A stretch of DNA of 64,000 bases from positions 27,958 through 91,957 of the forward strand of contig CAJFGS010000006.1 of assembly GCA_904377855.1 (NCBI GenBank), given 5' to 3'. Source of the DNA: Candidatus Avimonas merdigallinarum (GTDB lineage Bacteria > Bacillota > Clostridia > Oscillospirales > Acutalibacteraceae). Each line of letters starts with the position of its first letter. The first letter of the stretch is position 1. A program made the translations under genes and the position numbers. This document shows positions 15,287-24,443 of this stretch, in pieces. The notes beneath the pieces are model-generated. The model was not told the DNA's origin. It searched no databases and worked only from the letters and a program-made list of their open reading frames with translations.

Positions 15287-17365
15287 ATGGGAAACCCCGC
15301 TTGGTTCCGAAGCGCGTACCACCGCAATGTGGTGGATATGCATATATCCGACTGCGACGAACGCTTCCTGACGGAATTTGACCCGCAGGCGTACGTAAAA
15401 TGCCTGAAAGAAGCCAATGTGGAGGCGGCGGTGGTCTACACCCACCCCCACGTGGGGATGACCTATTTCCCCACCCGCTGCGGCTACATGCACCCGAACC
15501 TGAAGGGGCGGGATCTGTTCGGCGAGGTCAGTTCCCTGCTCAAACGGGAAGGGATCGCGGTCATTGCCTATTTCAGCCTGATTTTTGACAATTTCGCGTA
15601 TAACAACCATCCCGACTGGCGCATGAAGACATGGACGGATAAGCATTGGGGGGAAAACGGGCGTTTCGGTGTCTGCTGCCCCAACGCGGAGGGGTACCGC
15701 CGCTACCTGAAAAACATCGTGACCGAGCTGTGCCGGGGGTACGACTTTGACGGGATCCGCTTCGACATGACCTTTTGGCCCGGCTACTGCTACTGCCAAA
15801 ACTGCCGGGAGCGGTACCGGAAGGAATACGGGGCGGAGCTTCCCGAAACGGTGAACTGGCGTTCCCCCGAGTGGGTGCGGTTCCAGCGGGCGAGGGAACG
15901 CTGGCTGACCGAGTTTGCGGGATATATGACCGACGTGGTGCGCTCCGTCCGCCGGGACGTCACGGTGGAGCACCAGGCCTCCACCTTCAACCAGAACAGC
16001 GGCTACGGCGTTTCGGCCGACCTTGCGGGCACGGTGGATTTCCTGCAGGGGGATTTTTACGGGGGCTACCTCCAGGGCTCCATGGCCTGCAAAATGTTTT
16101 ACAACCTGAGCCCCAACCTGCCCTTCGGCTATGAAACCTGCTGCAATGAAACCCTGCGGGACCACACCACCCTGAAGACCCCCGCCATGCTGGAAGCGAA
16201 AACCTATATGGCGCTGGCCAACGGGGGCGCCTTTGTATTCATCGACGCCATTGACCCGCTGGGGACGCTGAATCCCCATGTGTATCACACTTTCCGGGAT
16301 ATTTTCGCCCGTTCCCGCCGGTACGAGAAGGAATTGGGCGGCCGGATGGTGCAGGATGTGGGGATTTATCTCAGCACGGAATCCAAATGCGATTTTGCGG
16401 ATAACGGCAAACCGGTGTCGGCGCTGGCCAACGGGCAGCATTCCGCGCACGGGGACGCCCCGCTGGGGGCCTCGGGGGCGCTGATAAAAAACCATATCCC
16501 CTTCGGGGTGATTACCCGCCGCAACCTGGATCGGCTTTCCGACTATCCGGCGATTCTGCTCCCCTCGGTGCTGATGATGAGCCGGGAGGAAGCGGAGGCC
16601 TTCCGCGCCTATGTCGCGGGGGGCGGGGTGCTCTACGCCAGCGGCTACACCGCCCTGACCGACGCCCAGGGGAATCCGCAGCCGGATTTTCTGCTCGCCG
16701 ACGTGTTCGGGCTCCACTACGCGGGGGAAGAGACGGATAAGATAACCTTTATCGCTCCGGCGGCGGAGGGGGACGCCCTGCTCCCGGACTATGTCACCGA
16801 CCGGTACCCGCTGCATCTGGACGACGGGCAGATCCTGGTCAAAGCCGACGGCGCGCAGGTCCGCTGGCGGATGGGGAAAGCCTATGCCACGCCGTACGCC
16901 GCCTGGCCCTTCGCTTCTATCCACTCGGATCCGCCGGGTAGCATCACCGACTGGCCTTCCCTGACGGTGAACGCCTATGGAAAAGGCCGGGCCTATTACT
17001 GCGCGGGGCGGCTGGAAAGCCAGCCCTATCAGGGGGATGTTTTCGCCTCGCTGGTCCGGGAGATGCTGGGGGACGGCCTTTCCGCCGGAGGGACGCTCCC
17101 GCGGCAGGCCGAAATCACCCTGTTTGAGGGGGAGGATTTCCTGCGCGTCAACCTGCTGACCTTCCAGCAGGAGCTTCCCAACCTGCCGATCCCGCCGTCC
17201 GAGATTTGGGTGAAGCGCCGCGGCAGGGACGTTGCCCGCGTCCTCCACTGCCCGGACGACCGGCCGGTGGATTTCCGCGTGGAGGGCGACCGCGTCCTCT
17301 TTACGGCGGAGGCGTTCGACACCTTTGCCATGTACCGGGTGGAATGGGCTGAGCAAGAGGGATGA
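15287..17365 (+). CDS. putative glycoside hydrolase (GHL6-type, with glutamine-amidotransferase-like domain)
   Basis: 692 residues, no signal peptide, so cytoplasmic. The N-terminal half looks like a TIM barrel of the hypothetical glycosyl hydrolase 6/alpha-L-fucosidase-like kind: VVDMHISDCDERFLTEFDPQAY..., NHPDWRMKTW, YDFDGIRFDMTFWPGYCYC. The middle (about 400-580) resembles the trimerisation domain of GH42 beta-galactosidases (PAILLPSVLMMSREEAEAFRAYVAGGG). A beta-sandwich-like end follows. Candidate nucleophile is the Asp in GIRFDMTFW. Substrate unknown. ATG 15287 is preceded by GGGAGGAAG. Confidence 0.65.
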   Translation: MGNPAWFRSAYHRNVVDMHISDCDERFLTEFDPQAYVKCLKEANVEAAVVYTHPHVGMTYFPTRCGYMHPNLKGRDLFGEVSSLLKREGIAVIAYFSLIFDNFAYNNHPDWRMKTWTDKHWGENGRFGVCCPNAEGYRRYLKNIVTELCRGYDFDGIRFDMTFWPGYCYCQNCRERYRKEYGAELPETVNWRSPEWVRFQRARERWLTEFAGYMTDVVRSVRRDVTVEHQASTFNQNSGYGVSADLAGTVDFLQGDFYGGYLQGSMACKMFYNLSPNLPFGYETCCNETLRDHTTLKTPAMLEAKTYMALANGGAFVFIDAIDPLGTLNPHVYHTFRDIFARSRRYEKELGGRMVQDVGIYLSTESKCDFADNGKPVSALANGQHSAHGDAPLGASGALIKNHIPFGVITRRNLDRLSDYPAILLPSVLMMSREEAEAFRAYVAGGGVLYASGYTALTDAQGNPQPDFLLADVFGLHYAGEETDKITFIAPAAEGDALLPDYVTDRYPLHLDDGQILVKADGAQVRWRMGKAYATPYAAWPFASIHSDPPGSITDWPSLTVNAYGKGRAYYCAGRLESQPYQGDVFASLVREMLGDGLSAGGTLPRQAEITLFEGEDFLRVNLLTFQQELPNLPIPPSEIWVKRRGRDVARVLHCPDDRPVDFRVEGDRVLFTAEAFDTFAMYRVEWAEQEG

Positions 17366-17498
17366 AAGGGACGCTGCATCCCCGGCCGCCGTCCCCAGCG
17401 GGCGCGGCGGCCGGGAGGCCTCCGCCGTCGGCGAAGAGCCCGCGTGCTCTGCGCGAACAGGCGGAGCGGGCGGTTCCGGAAGAAAGGGGGCGCCGGCC

Positions 17499-18544
17499 AT
17501 CGCTACGATGAAAGACGTCGCCAGGGAGGCCGGGGTTTCCATCGCCACGGTCTCCAATGTGATAAACCACACCCGCCCTGTCAGCGATCCCCTTCGGGAA
17601 CGGGTCCTGGAAAGCATGGAAAAGCTGAATTATTCCGTCAACCCAATGGCCAAAAACCTCCGCAGCGGCGCCAGCCACCTCCTGGGCGTCGTGCTGCAGA
17701 GCGTGAACGATGTTTTTTTCTCCGAACTGCTCATGGGGCTGGAGGCGCGGGTGAGGGAAAGCCGGTACCGCCTGCTGTTTATCAATACGAATTACAGCCT
17801 GGAACAGGAAAAAAGGCGATTCAGGATCTACACGGCCTGTGGATCGACGGGATCCTCTTGGACAGCTGCGCGCAGGAGAGCGACCTGCCCGCTTACCGGA
17901 AGTATCTGGAGGAAACGGGCAGCGGGGGCAAGCGGGTCCCGATCGTTTCGCTGGAGCGGGACCTGGGGTTCGGCTGCAACGCGGTGGAGGCTGAAAATTA
18001 TCAGGGGGCCGCGGCCGCAGCCGGTCACCTGTTTGCCAATGGCAGGCGGCGCATCTTGTTCCTCACCGGCGACAGGGACTGGAAGATGCTCAGCGAAAGG
18101 GCCCGCGGCTATCGGGAGGCCCTCGAGCCGCACGGCCTGCCCGCCGTCGTCCTCGCGGAGGAGGGCGGCATGTCGATGCCTGCCGGCTATCAGGCGATCC
18201 GCCGGGCAATCGAGCAGGGCCGGGAATTCGACGCGGTTTTCGCCGCAAACGATCGGATGGCGGTGGGGGCGATCCTGGCCCTGAAGCAGTACGGGCGGGC
18301 CGTCCCGCAGGAGGTTTCGGTCGTCGGCTTTGACAATATCGACGTATACCAGCTGTTTGAGCCGGCGCCCAGCACCGTGAATGTCCCGAAATATCTCATG
18401 GGATACCGCGCGGCCGAAATGATGATCCACCTGGTGGAAGGCCGCGCCCGGACGCTGCCGGTGGTGCGGCTGAAAACCGACTTGGTCGTCCGGCGTTCCT
18501 CGGACAAAGACGCCCGGGGGAGCCTTGTCCTCACGGGCCTGTAA
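17499..18544 (+). pseudogene. LacI-family transcriptional regulator (frameshifted)
   Basis: N-terminal HTH TMKDVAREAGVSIATVSNVINHTRPVSD and hinge, then a periplasmic-binding-protein-like sensor domain ending VSVVGFDNIDVYQLFEPAPSTVNVP. The frame breaks at a run of six A (17809-17814); seven A restores LEQEKKAIQDLHGLWIDG and gives exactly 348 residues. The family normally opens M-A-T-I-K-D-V; here the matching codon is ATC at 17499, eight bases after AGAAAGGGGG, while the first ATG (17508) is too far from that site. Start codon is therefore uncertain. Likely local regulator of the catabolic operon. Confidence 0.75.
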
Positions 18545-18609
18545 CGGCCGGGCATATTCGCGGCGCCGGCCGGATAGGGCGCGGGCTTGGATTTTGTGGA
18601 AGGAAGAAA

Positions 18610-19976
18610 ATGAAAACGGATCTCTTTGTAATCGGCGGAGGGCCGGCGGGCTATAACGCGGCGAAACGGGCGGCGGAGCAGGGGATGTCGGTTGTCCTGG
18701 CGGAGGAGCGGCGTTTGGGCGGCGTCTGCCTGAACGAAGGCTGCATCCCCACCAAATCCCTGCTCCACGCGGCCAAGATTTTTGACCAGGGGAAAAAGGC
18801 GGCGGATTTCGGCGTCGCTTTCGACGGGGGGGGGCGTTCCAGCATGCCATGGCGGCCGCGCACAAGGACAGGGTGGTTGCCTCCCTGATCCGCGGCGTGG
18901 CCGCGCAGATGAAGGCGGCGGGGGTGGCGGTCGTCAGCGCGCGGGCGGCCCTGCAGGGCAGGAACCCGGACGGCACCTTCGCCGTTTCCGCGGGCGGGCA
19001 GGAGTTCACCGCCCGGTTTGTACTGCTCTGCACCGGTTCGCAGGCGGCGATCCCGCCGATCCCGGGGATACGGGAGGCGCTGCAGAGCGGATTTGCCGTC
19101 ACCAGCCGGGAACTGCTCGAGCGCACGGAGGCGCCCGCCCGCCTGGTGGTGATCGGCGGCGGGGTGATCGGGCTGGAGATGGCGTCTTACTTCCGCAGCG
19201 CCGGTTCGCAGGTGACGGTGGTGGAGATGCTCGAGGAGATAGGGGGCGGCATCGACGGCGACATGGCCGCCGTCCTGCGGAAAAATTACGAGAAGGCCGG
19301 CGTCGTTTTCCATACCGGCGCCCGGGTGGAATCGCTGGAAAACGGCCGGGTCCTCGCCGCCTGCAAGGAAGGGCCGCAGGCGCTGGAGGCGGACTGCGTC
19401 CTGGTCTGTACCGGCCGGCGCCCGGCGCTGGAAGGGGCGGGGCTGGAGACCGTCGGCGTCCTGACGCAGGACGGGCGGATCCCGGCCGACGAATACGGGC
19501 GGACCAACATCCCCGGCCTGTACGCGGCCGGCGACGTCCTCGGCCGGTATATGCTGGCCCACGCCGCCTACCGGGAGGGGGAGGTGTGCGTTTCCCACAT
19601 GCTGGGGAAGGAGGACGCCATGAGCTACCGGGCGATCCCTTCGGTGATTTACACCAGCCCTGAGGCGGCGGCCGTCGGTCTGACCGAGCGGCAGGCAGCC
19701 GAGCAGGGGCGGGCCGTAAAGGTCCGCCGCCTCCCCCTTGCTTACAGCGGGCGGTATGTGGCGGAAAACGGGATGGGGGACGGATTCTGCAAATTGCTGA
19801 CGGATCCGCAAACGCATACCCTGCTGGGCGGGCAGATGGTCGGCCCGTATGCGTCGGAATGCATCACCGCCGTCACCGCCCTGATTGATAAGGATGTTAC
19901 GGCGGAAGAGGCGAGAAAAATCGTGTTCCCCCACCCGACCGTGTGCGAGGTGTTCCGGGAATGCCTGTTTGGATAA
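18610..19976 (+). pseudogene. lpdA: dihydrolipoyl dehydrogenase, E3 (frameshifted)
   Basis: E3 reoxidises dihydrolipoyl-E2 with NAD+. FAD motif GGGPAGYNAA, redox-active disulfide GGVCLNEGCIPTKSLLHAAK, NAD-binding GGGVIGLEMASYFRSAG, and the C-terminal dimer domain with HPTVCE. After residue 75 the frame breaks in a run of nine G (18826-18834). Ten or seven G would join DFGVAFDGG to AFQHAMAAAHKDRV and give about 455 residues. The run is long enough to be error-prone in replication and in sequencing. The pathway context (E1, lipoyl, E2 core, LplA) is complete. Confidence 0.85.
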
Positions 19977-19989
19977 GGAGGGACAGAGG

Positions 19990-20688
19990 ATGGAAAAGAG
20001 ACGGCCCCTGGCAGGGATGCGAAAGACCATCGCCCAGCGTATGCGCCTCAGCCTGGACACCGCGGCCCAGGCGTCCCACCATGTCCGGGTGGATATGTCC
20101 GCCCTGATAAAGGCCCGCGCCGCGTATAACGCCGCCCACCCGGAGGATAAGGTGTCGGTGACCGACATCCTGGTTTCCTGCACGGCCGACGCCCTGCGGC
20201 GCAACCCCTCGCTGAACGTCTCCCTGCAGGAAAAAGAGATCGTCGCCTACGAGGAAATCCATATCGGGGTAGCGGTAGCGGTGGAAAACGGGCTGGTGGT
20301 TCCCGTCGTGAGGGACTGCGGAGGAAAATCCATCCCGGCGATCCATAACGAGCTGCGGGAACTGGTGCGGCGGGTGCGGGAAAAGCGGTTCACCCCCGCG
20401 GATATCACCGGCGGGACCTTCACGGTGACCAACCTGGGGATGTACGGCATCGACGGCTTCACCGCGATTATCAACCCGCCGGAAGCGGCGATTCTGGCGG
20501 TGGGCGCGACGAGCAGGCAGCCGGTGGTGCGGGACGGGGACATCGTCGTCCGGGATGTGTGCGAATTGACGCTGACCTACGACCACCGGGTAGTGGACGG
20601 CGCGCCGGCCGCGCAGTTTTTAAGCGATCTGCGGGGAATTATCGAGAATTTCTCCGCCGTGGAACAGCGGCCGGAAACAGGGGCATAA
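19990..20688 (+). CDS. E2 catalytic core only (2-oxoacid dehydrogenase acyltransferase domain)
   Basis: 232 residues covering only the E2 acyltransferase domain: RRPLAGMRKTIAQRMRLSLDTAAQASHHVRVDMSAL at the start and YDHRVVDGAPAAQFLSDL at the end with catalytic His199 and Asp203. No lipoyl domain and no peripheral-subunit-binding domain precede it; ATG 19990 follows AAGGAGG and E3 ends 13 bases upstream. Classical E2 is a fused multi-domain chain, so here the acyl carrier is presumably the separate lipoyl protein encoded at 12478. Intact frame. Confidence 0.85.
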   Translation: MEKRRPLAGMRKTIAQRMRLSLDTAAQASHHVRVDMSALIKARAAYNAAHPEDKVSVTDILVSCTADALRRNPSLNVSLQEKEIVAYEEIHIGVAVAVENGLVVPVVRDCGGKSIPAIHNELRELVRRVREKRFTPADITGGTFTVTNLGMYGIDGFTAIINPPEAAILAVGATSRQPVVRDGDIVVRDVCELTLTYDHRVVDGAPAAQFLSDLRGIIENFSAVEQRPETGA

Positions 20689-20732
20689 ATGGGCGCATAA
20701 ATGGGCGCATAAATGGGCGCATAAATGGGCGC
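20685..20732 (+). repeat. four tandem copies of a 12-base unit
   Basis: ATAAATGGGCGC repeated four times without mismatch, starting over the stop codon of the E2 core gene. Each unit contains TAAATG, a stop overlapping a start. It reads I-N-G-R repeated in the open frame. The E2 stop lies in the first unit. Confidence 0.9.
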
Positions 20733-20794
20733 ATTAAGATAAAAAGAAAGGCAAAAAGGCAGAATAAAGCCGGAGGGAAACAGGAGGGAACAGC

Positions 20795-21844
20795 ATGCTT
20801 TTATGGGAAAGCCCCTCGACCGATCCCACCTACAACCTGGCGATGGAAGAGGTCTTTTTTACCCGGAAAACGGAGGAGATGGTTTTCCTGTGGCGGAACG
20901 CCCCTTCGGTAATCGTCGGGGTGAACCAGAACACGGCGGCCGAGGTGAACGCCCCCTTCCTGGCTGAAAGGGGGATCCCGGTGGTGCGCCGGCTGACAGG
21001 GGGCGGGGCGGTATACCACGATCTGGGGAATATCAATTTTTCCTTTCTCCAGCGCTGCCCGGAGCAGCCGGCGCTCGGCCGGTGGGAAGCGTTCACCCGC
21101 CCGGTCCGGGATTATCTGTGCCGGCTGGGGGTGCGGGCGGAGCTGCAGGGGCGCAACGACATCGCGGTGGACGGGCGGAAGATTTCCGGCAACGCGCAGG
21201 CCGTCCGCCAGGGCCGGATCCTCCATCACGGCACGCTGCTGTATCAGGCGGATACGGCCGATATCGCCCAGGCGCTCCGGGTCCGGCGGATAAAATGGGA
21301 GAATAAGGGGATCCGTTCGGTCTCCGCCCGGATAGCGAATATTGCCGACTTTCTGGAATCTCCTCTGCCGGCGCAGGACTTCCTGGCCGGCCTGTACGCC
21401 TATTTCGCCGCCATGGACGGCGTCCAGGAATATACGCCGTCCGCGGAGGAAGAGCAGGAGGCCCGTCAGCTCCAACGGGAAAAATACCGCACCTGGGAGT
21501 GGAATTACGGGCGGTCGCCGGCCTGCGGCTTTACGGTGGAGCAGGCGTTCCCCTCCGGGCTTGTGGAGGCCGGCCTCACCCTGAAAAACGGGCGGATCGC
21601 CCGGCTGCGCATCCGGGGGGATTTTTTCGGGCTCCGCCCCGCCGCGGAACTGGAGCGGGCCCTGGAGGGGACGCCGTTTGCGGCGGAGGAATTGGCGGCC
21701 CGGCTGGACGCCCTCCATCCGGAGGAATATATCCACGGCGTAAGTGCGCGGGAATTCCTCGCCCTTCTCCTGTATCAGGAGAGGGACGGGGCCGCAGAGG
21801 AAGAAAAGGGGGATACCGATGAACGGGAACGAGAAGGCTATTAA
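20795..21844 (+). CDS. lplA: lipoate-protein ligase A
   Basis: LplA attaches lipoate to lipoyl-domain lysines through lipoyl-AMP. 349 residues: catalytic domain with RRLTGGGAVYHDLGNINFSF and GRNDIAVDGRKISGNAQ (substrate-activating Lys129), followed by the C-terminal accessory domain (about 245-335, WNYGRSPACGFTVEQAF...). ATG 20795 is preceded by CAGGAGGGAA. Being next to the E2 core and E3 it presumably serves the lipoyl protein of this operon. Its 3' end overlaps the next gene by 26 bases. Confidence 0.93.
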   Translation: MLLWESPSTDPTYNLAMEEVFFTRKTEEMVFLWRNAPSVIVGVNQNTAAEVNAPFLAERGIPVVRRLTGGGAVYHDLGNINFSFLQRCPEQPALGRWEAFTRPVRDYLCRLGVRAELQGRNDIAVDGRKISGNAQAVRQGRILHHGTLLYQADTADIAQALRVRRIKWENKGIRSVSARIANIADFLESPLPAQDFLAGLYAYFAAMDGVQEYTPSAEEEQEARQLQREKYRTWEWNYGRSPACGFTVEQAFPSGLVEAGLTLKNGRIARLRIRGDFFGLRPAAELERALEGTPFAAEELAARLDALHPEEYIHGVSAREFLALLLYQERDGAAEEEKGDTDEREREGY

Positions 21845-24161
21845 GCTGCGGGTGGCGGAAATCGGCGGGGCCATGGGCGCTTATATCGAGCGGGACGGGA
21901 AAGAGCCGGAGCTGTACGACGATATCCAGTACAATACCTACCAGTACGCCCCCGGCAGCGAGCTGGCGGAGCATCTGATCCAGACCATGGCGGACAACGG
22001 GACGAGCACCTTCGGTTTCATGGTCAGCCTGGCGGAATGGCCCCAGCGCTGGACCGAACCGGTCTGGCGGTATCAGGAGGGGGAAAACCAATACGATTTT
22101 TCCCAGATTGACGACCGGATTGCCATGACGCTGCGCTGCTGCCCGGAGGCGAAAATCATCGTCCGCCTTTTTGTGGGGGTGGATCCTGTCTGGCTGGCGG
22201 AGCATCCGGACGAGCGGGTGGTGACCATGCGGGCGGACGGGAGCCGGTCCCACCGGTACGATCCCACCGTCATCGCCGACCCGTCGCTGGATTACGTCTC
22301 CATTGCCTCCGCCCCGTGGCGGGAAGCCGCCGGCGAAGCGCTGGCGGCGGCCATTTCCCATACCGAGGAACGGTACGGGGACCATGTAATTGCCTACTGC
22401 ATTTCCGGCATGTCCTCGGAGGAATGGTACCACCACGGCTGGCATACCGCCTCCCTGGACGATTACAGCCCGCCGATGCAAAATGCCTTCCGCGCCTTTG
22501 TGCAGCGGAAATACGGGGGGGATCCGTCCCGCCTGCAGGCGGCCTGGGGGAAGGGGGAGGGCTTCGCCTTTGACCAGGTGGAAATCCCCGCCTATCACCG
22601 CCGCATCACCGAACTGACCTCCACCTTTTACCGGCTGCCGGAGGAACAGGACGTGGTGGATTTTTACCTGTTTTACAATGAGATCATCCCGGAGACAATC
22701 GAGAGCTTCGCCCGCTATGCAAAGCGGGCCGCGCCGGATAAGCTGATAGGCGCGCTGTATGCCTATCAGCTGGAATTCGGCGAAATCGTTTCGGGGCACC
22801 ACCGGCTGGGGCGGTTTCTGGAAATCGAGGAGATCGATTATATCCTGGTGGAAACCGGGTATGTGCGGCGGCACCCGTCCCGGGGCGGGGACAATGTCCG
22901 CAACCCCTTCACCTCGATCCGCCTGCATGGGAAGATCGATATCAACGACAACGATACGGCGACCTGCCGGTTTGACGAGATCCACCCCGAAACGCCCCTT
23001 CGGGAAACCTACCGCCAGCAGCTCGGCGTGGCGGATACGCCGGAGATCTCGGGCGAGGTGATCAAGCGGATCACCGGCTTTGCCATGGCCAACGGCTTCC
23101 TGTCCACCTTTTTCGACCTGCACGGCGGGTACTACGATCATCCCGTCATCCTGCAGAAGGCGGCGCAGGCGCAGGGGGCCTACCGGAAGCACCTGCGCAT
23201 GGACCGCACCTCCGCGGCCGAAATCCTGATGGTGTTCGACGAGAAGAGCGATATGCATGTGCGGATAAGCCCGGTGGACGACAACAGCGGGAATACCTTC
23301 CTGCGCACCCAGCTGACGGTGATGTCCTCCTCCGCGGTGAAGCTGTGCGCGCCGTTCGACGCGGTCCTTCTGCAGGATCTGCCCCGGCTGGACTGCTCCC
23401 GGTACAAAACCCTCTTTTTCGTGAACGCCTATGCCCTCACGCAGGAAGAATACGGGTGGATTGAAGCCCTGAAAGGGGGCGGGCGCACCCTGGTATTCGG
23501 CTATGCGCCCGGCCTGTTCCTGGACGAGGAGCGGGATATCCGCCGGGTGGAACGGCTGACCGGGATCCATGTCGAGGAGGGGACCCGGGTTGCGCAGACG
23601 GCGTATTTTTTCCGCCCGTCGTCCGATCCACTGGGTGACGCGCTGTATCGGGTGACGGGGCAGGAAGCGGAAACAGGGTGGATGTCGGGGTACCGGTACG
23701 GGGAGTACTCGGTAGCCCTCCGTCCCTCGCTGGCCGGGGAGAAGCATTGTTATGCGGCGCCCGGGGCTTTTGTCACCGAGATGTGGGCGGACGATCCCCG
23801 GGCCGTCCCGCTGGCCTTCCAGACCCTGTACGACGGCCGGGAAGCCGCCGCGTTCGCCTGCCGCCGGTTCCCGGATTACACCACCGTGTACATGAATACC
23901 ATGGCGGTGACCTCCGCCGTGCTGCGCACCCTGTGCGAACAGGCGGGCGTCCTGCTCTATTCCGACCGGGAGGACACGGTTTTCGCCAACGCGAGCCTGG
24001 CGGTCATCCACGCCTTCGGGGACGGCGTGCGCCGCATTACCCTGCCGTCCCCGGTGCGGCGGGCCTATGACCTGGTTACCGGGGAGACCCTGGCGGATTC
24101 TGCCTCCTTCCCCCTTGCCCTGCAGGACGGGCACACGATATACATCGGGATAGAGCGCTGA
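21819..24161 (+). CDS. putative glycoside hydrolase, GH42-like TIM barrel
   Basis: 780 residues, no signal peptide. Residues 30-400 look like a GH-A clan barrel: FVGVDPVWLAEHPDERVVTM, ISGMSSEEWYHHGW (possible acid/base Glu), and YILVETGYVRRHPSRGGDN (possible nucleophile Glu). A Rossmann-like middle domain (about 460-620, ILMVFDEKSDMHVR...LLQDLPRLDCSRYKTLFFVNAYALTQEEYGWIEAL) resembles the GH42 trimerisation domain. Start ATG 21819 lies inside lplA with AAGAAAAGGGGG upstream, so translation is probably coupled. Substrate unknown; specificity would need structure or assay. It ends the region before a strong terminator. Confidence 0.6.
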   Translation: MNGNEKAIKLRVAEIGGAMGAYIERDGKEPELYDDIQYNTYQYAPGSELAEHLIQTMADNGTSTFGFMVSLAEWPQRWTEPVWRYQEGENQYDFSQIDDRIAMTLRCCPEAKIIVRLFVGVDPVWLAEHPDERVVTMRADGSRSHRYDPTVIADPSLDYVSIASAPWREAAGEALAAAISHTEERYGDHVIAYCISGMSSEEWYHHGWHTASLDDYSPPMQNAFRAFVQRKYGGDPSRLQAAWGKGEGFAFDQVEIPAYHRRITELTSTFYRLPEEQDVVDFYLFYNEIIPETIESFARYAKRAAPDKLIGALYAYQLEFGEIVSGHHRLGRFLEIEEIDYILVETGYVRRHPSRGGDNVRNPFTSIRLHGKIDINDNDTATCRFDEIHPETPLRETYRQQLGVADTPEISGEVIKRITGFAMANGFLSTFFDLHGGYYDHPVILQKAAQAQGAYRKHLRMDRTSAAEILMVFDEKSDMHVRISPVDDNSGNTFLRTQLTVMSSSAVKLCAPFDAVLLQDLPRLDCSRYKTLFFVNAYALTQEEYGWIEALKGGGRTLVFGYAPGLFLDEERDIRRVERLTGIHVEEGTRVAQTAYFFRPSSDPLGDALYRVTGQEAETGWMSGYRYGEYSVALRPSLAGEKHCYAAPGAFVTEMWADDPRAVPLAFQTLYDGREAAAFACRRFPDYTTVYMNTMAVTSAVLRTLCEQAGVLLYSDREDTVFANASLAVIHAFGDGVRRITLPSPVRRAYDLVTGETLADSASFPLALQDGHTIYIGIER

Positions 24162-24278
24162 GGCGAGCGGGAAACAGCCGGACGGGAGGCGGAGGGGCCC
24201 TCTGCCGTGCGGCGGACAGGCGGGGCGGGAAGGGCATCCGATGCCGCTCCCGCCGGGTGAGCCTGCCCTTCCCGTCAT

Positions 24279-24339
24279 GGATAAAAACAAAAAAGAAGGG
24301 GACGGACAAAAGCCGTCCCCTTCTTTTTTGTTTTTATCC
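24279..24339. terminator. bidirectional terminator between convergent genes
   Basis: A perfect 27-bp stem: GGATAAAAACAAAAAAGAAG continuing GGGACGG, loop ACAAAAG, and exact complement. T-rich on both exits. Serves the GH42-like gene and the glycosyltransferase. Confidence 0.93.
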
Positions 24340-24443
24340 GTCTGCTTCCCCGGGCCCCCGGATTTCTGCCGCCGGGACAGGCCTTCCCGCCCCGAAAAGG
24401 AACGGCCGAGGTCCGCCGGCTGCGCACAAGAAAGGAAGCGTGC

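Noticed and set aside
18826..18834. G9 tract as proven phase variation of E3
   Set aside because: A metabolic E3 is an unlikely phase-variable gene, and three other homopolymer shifts nearby point to error or decay; kept only as one option.
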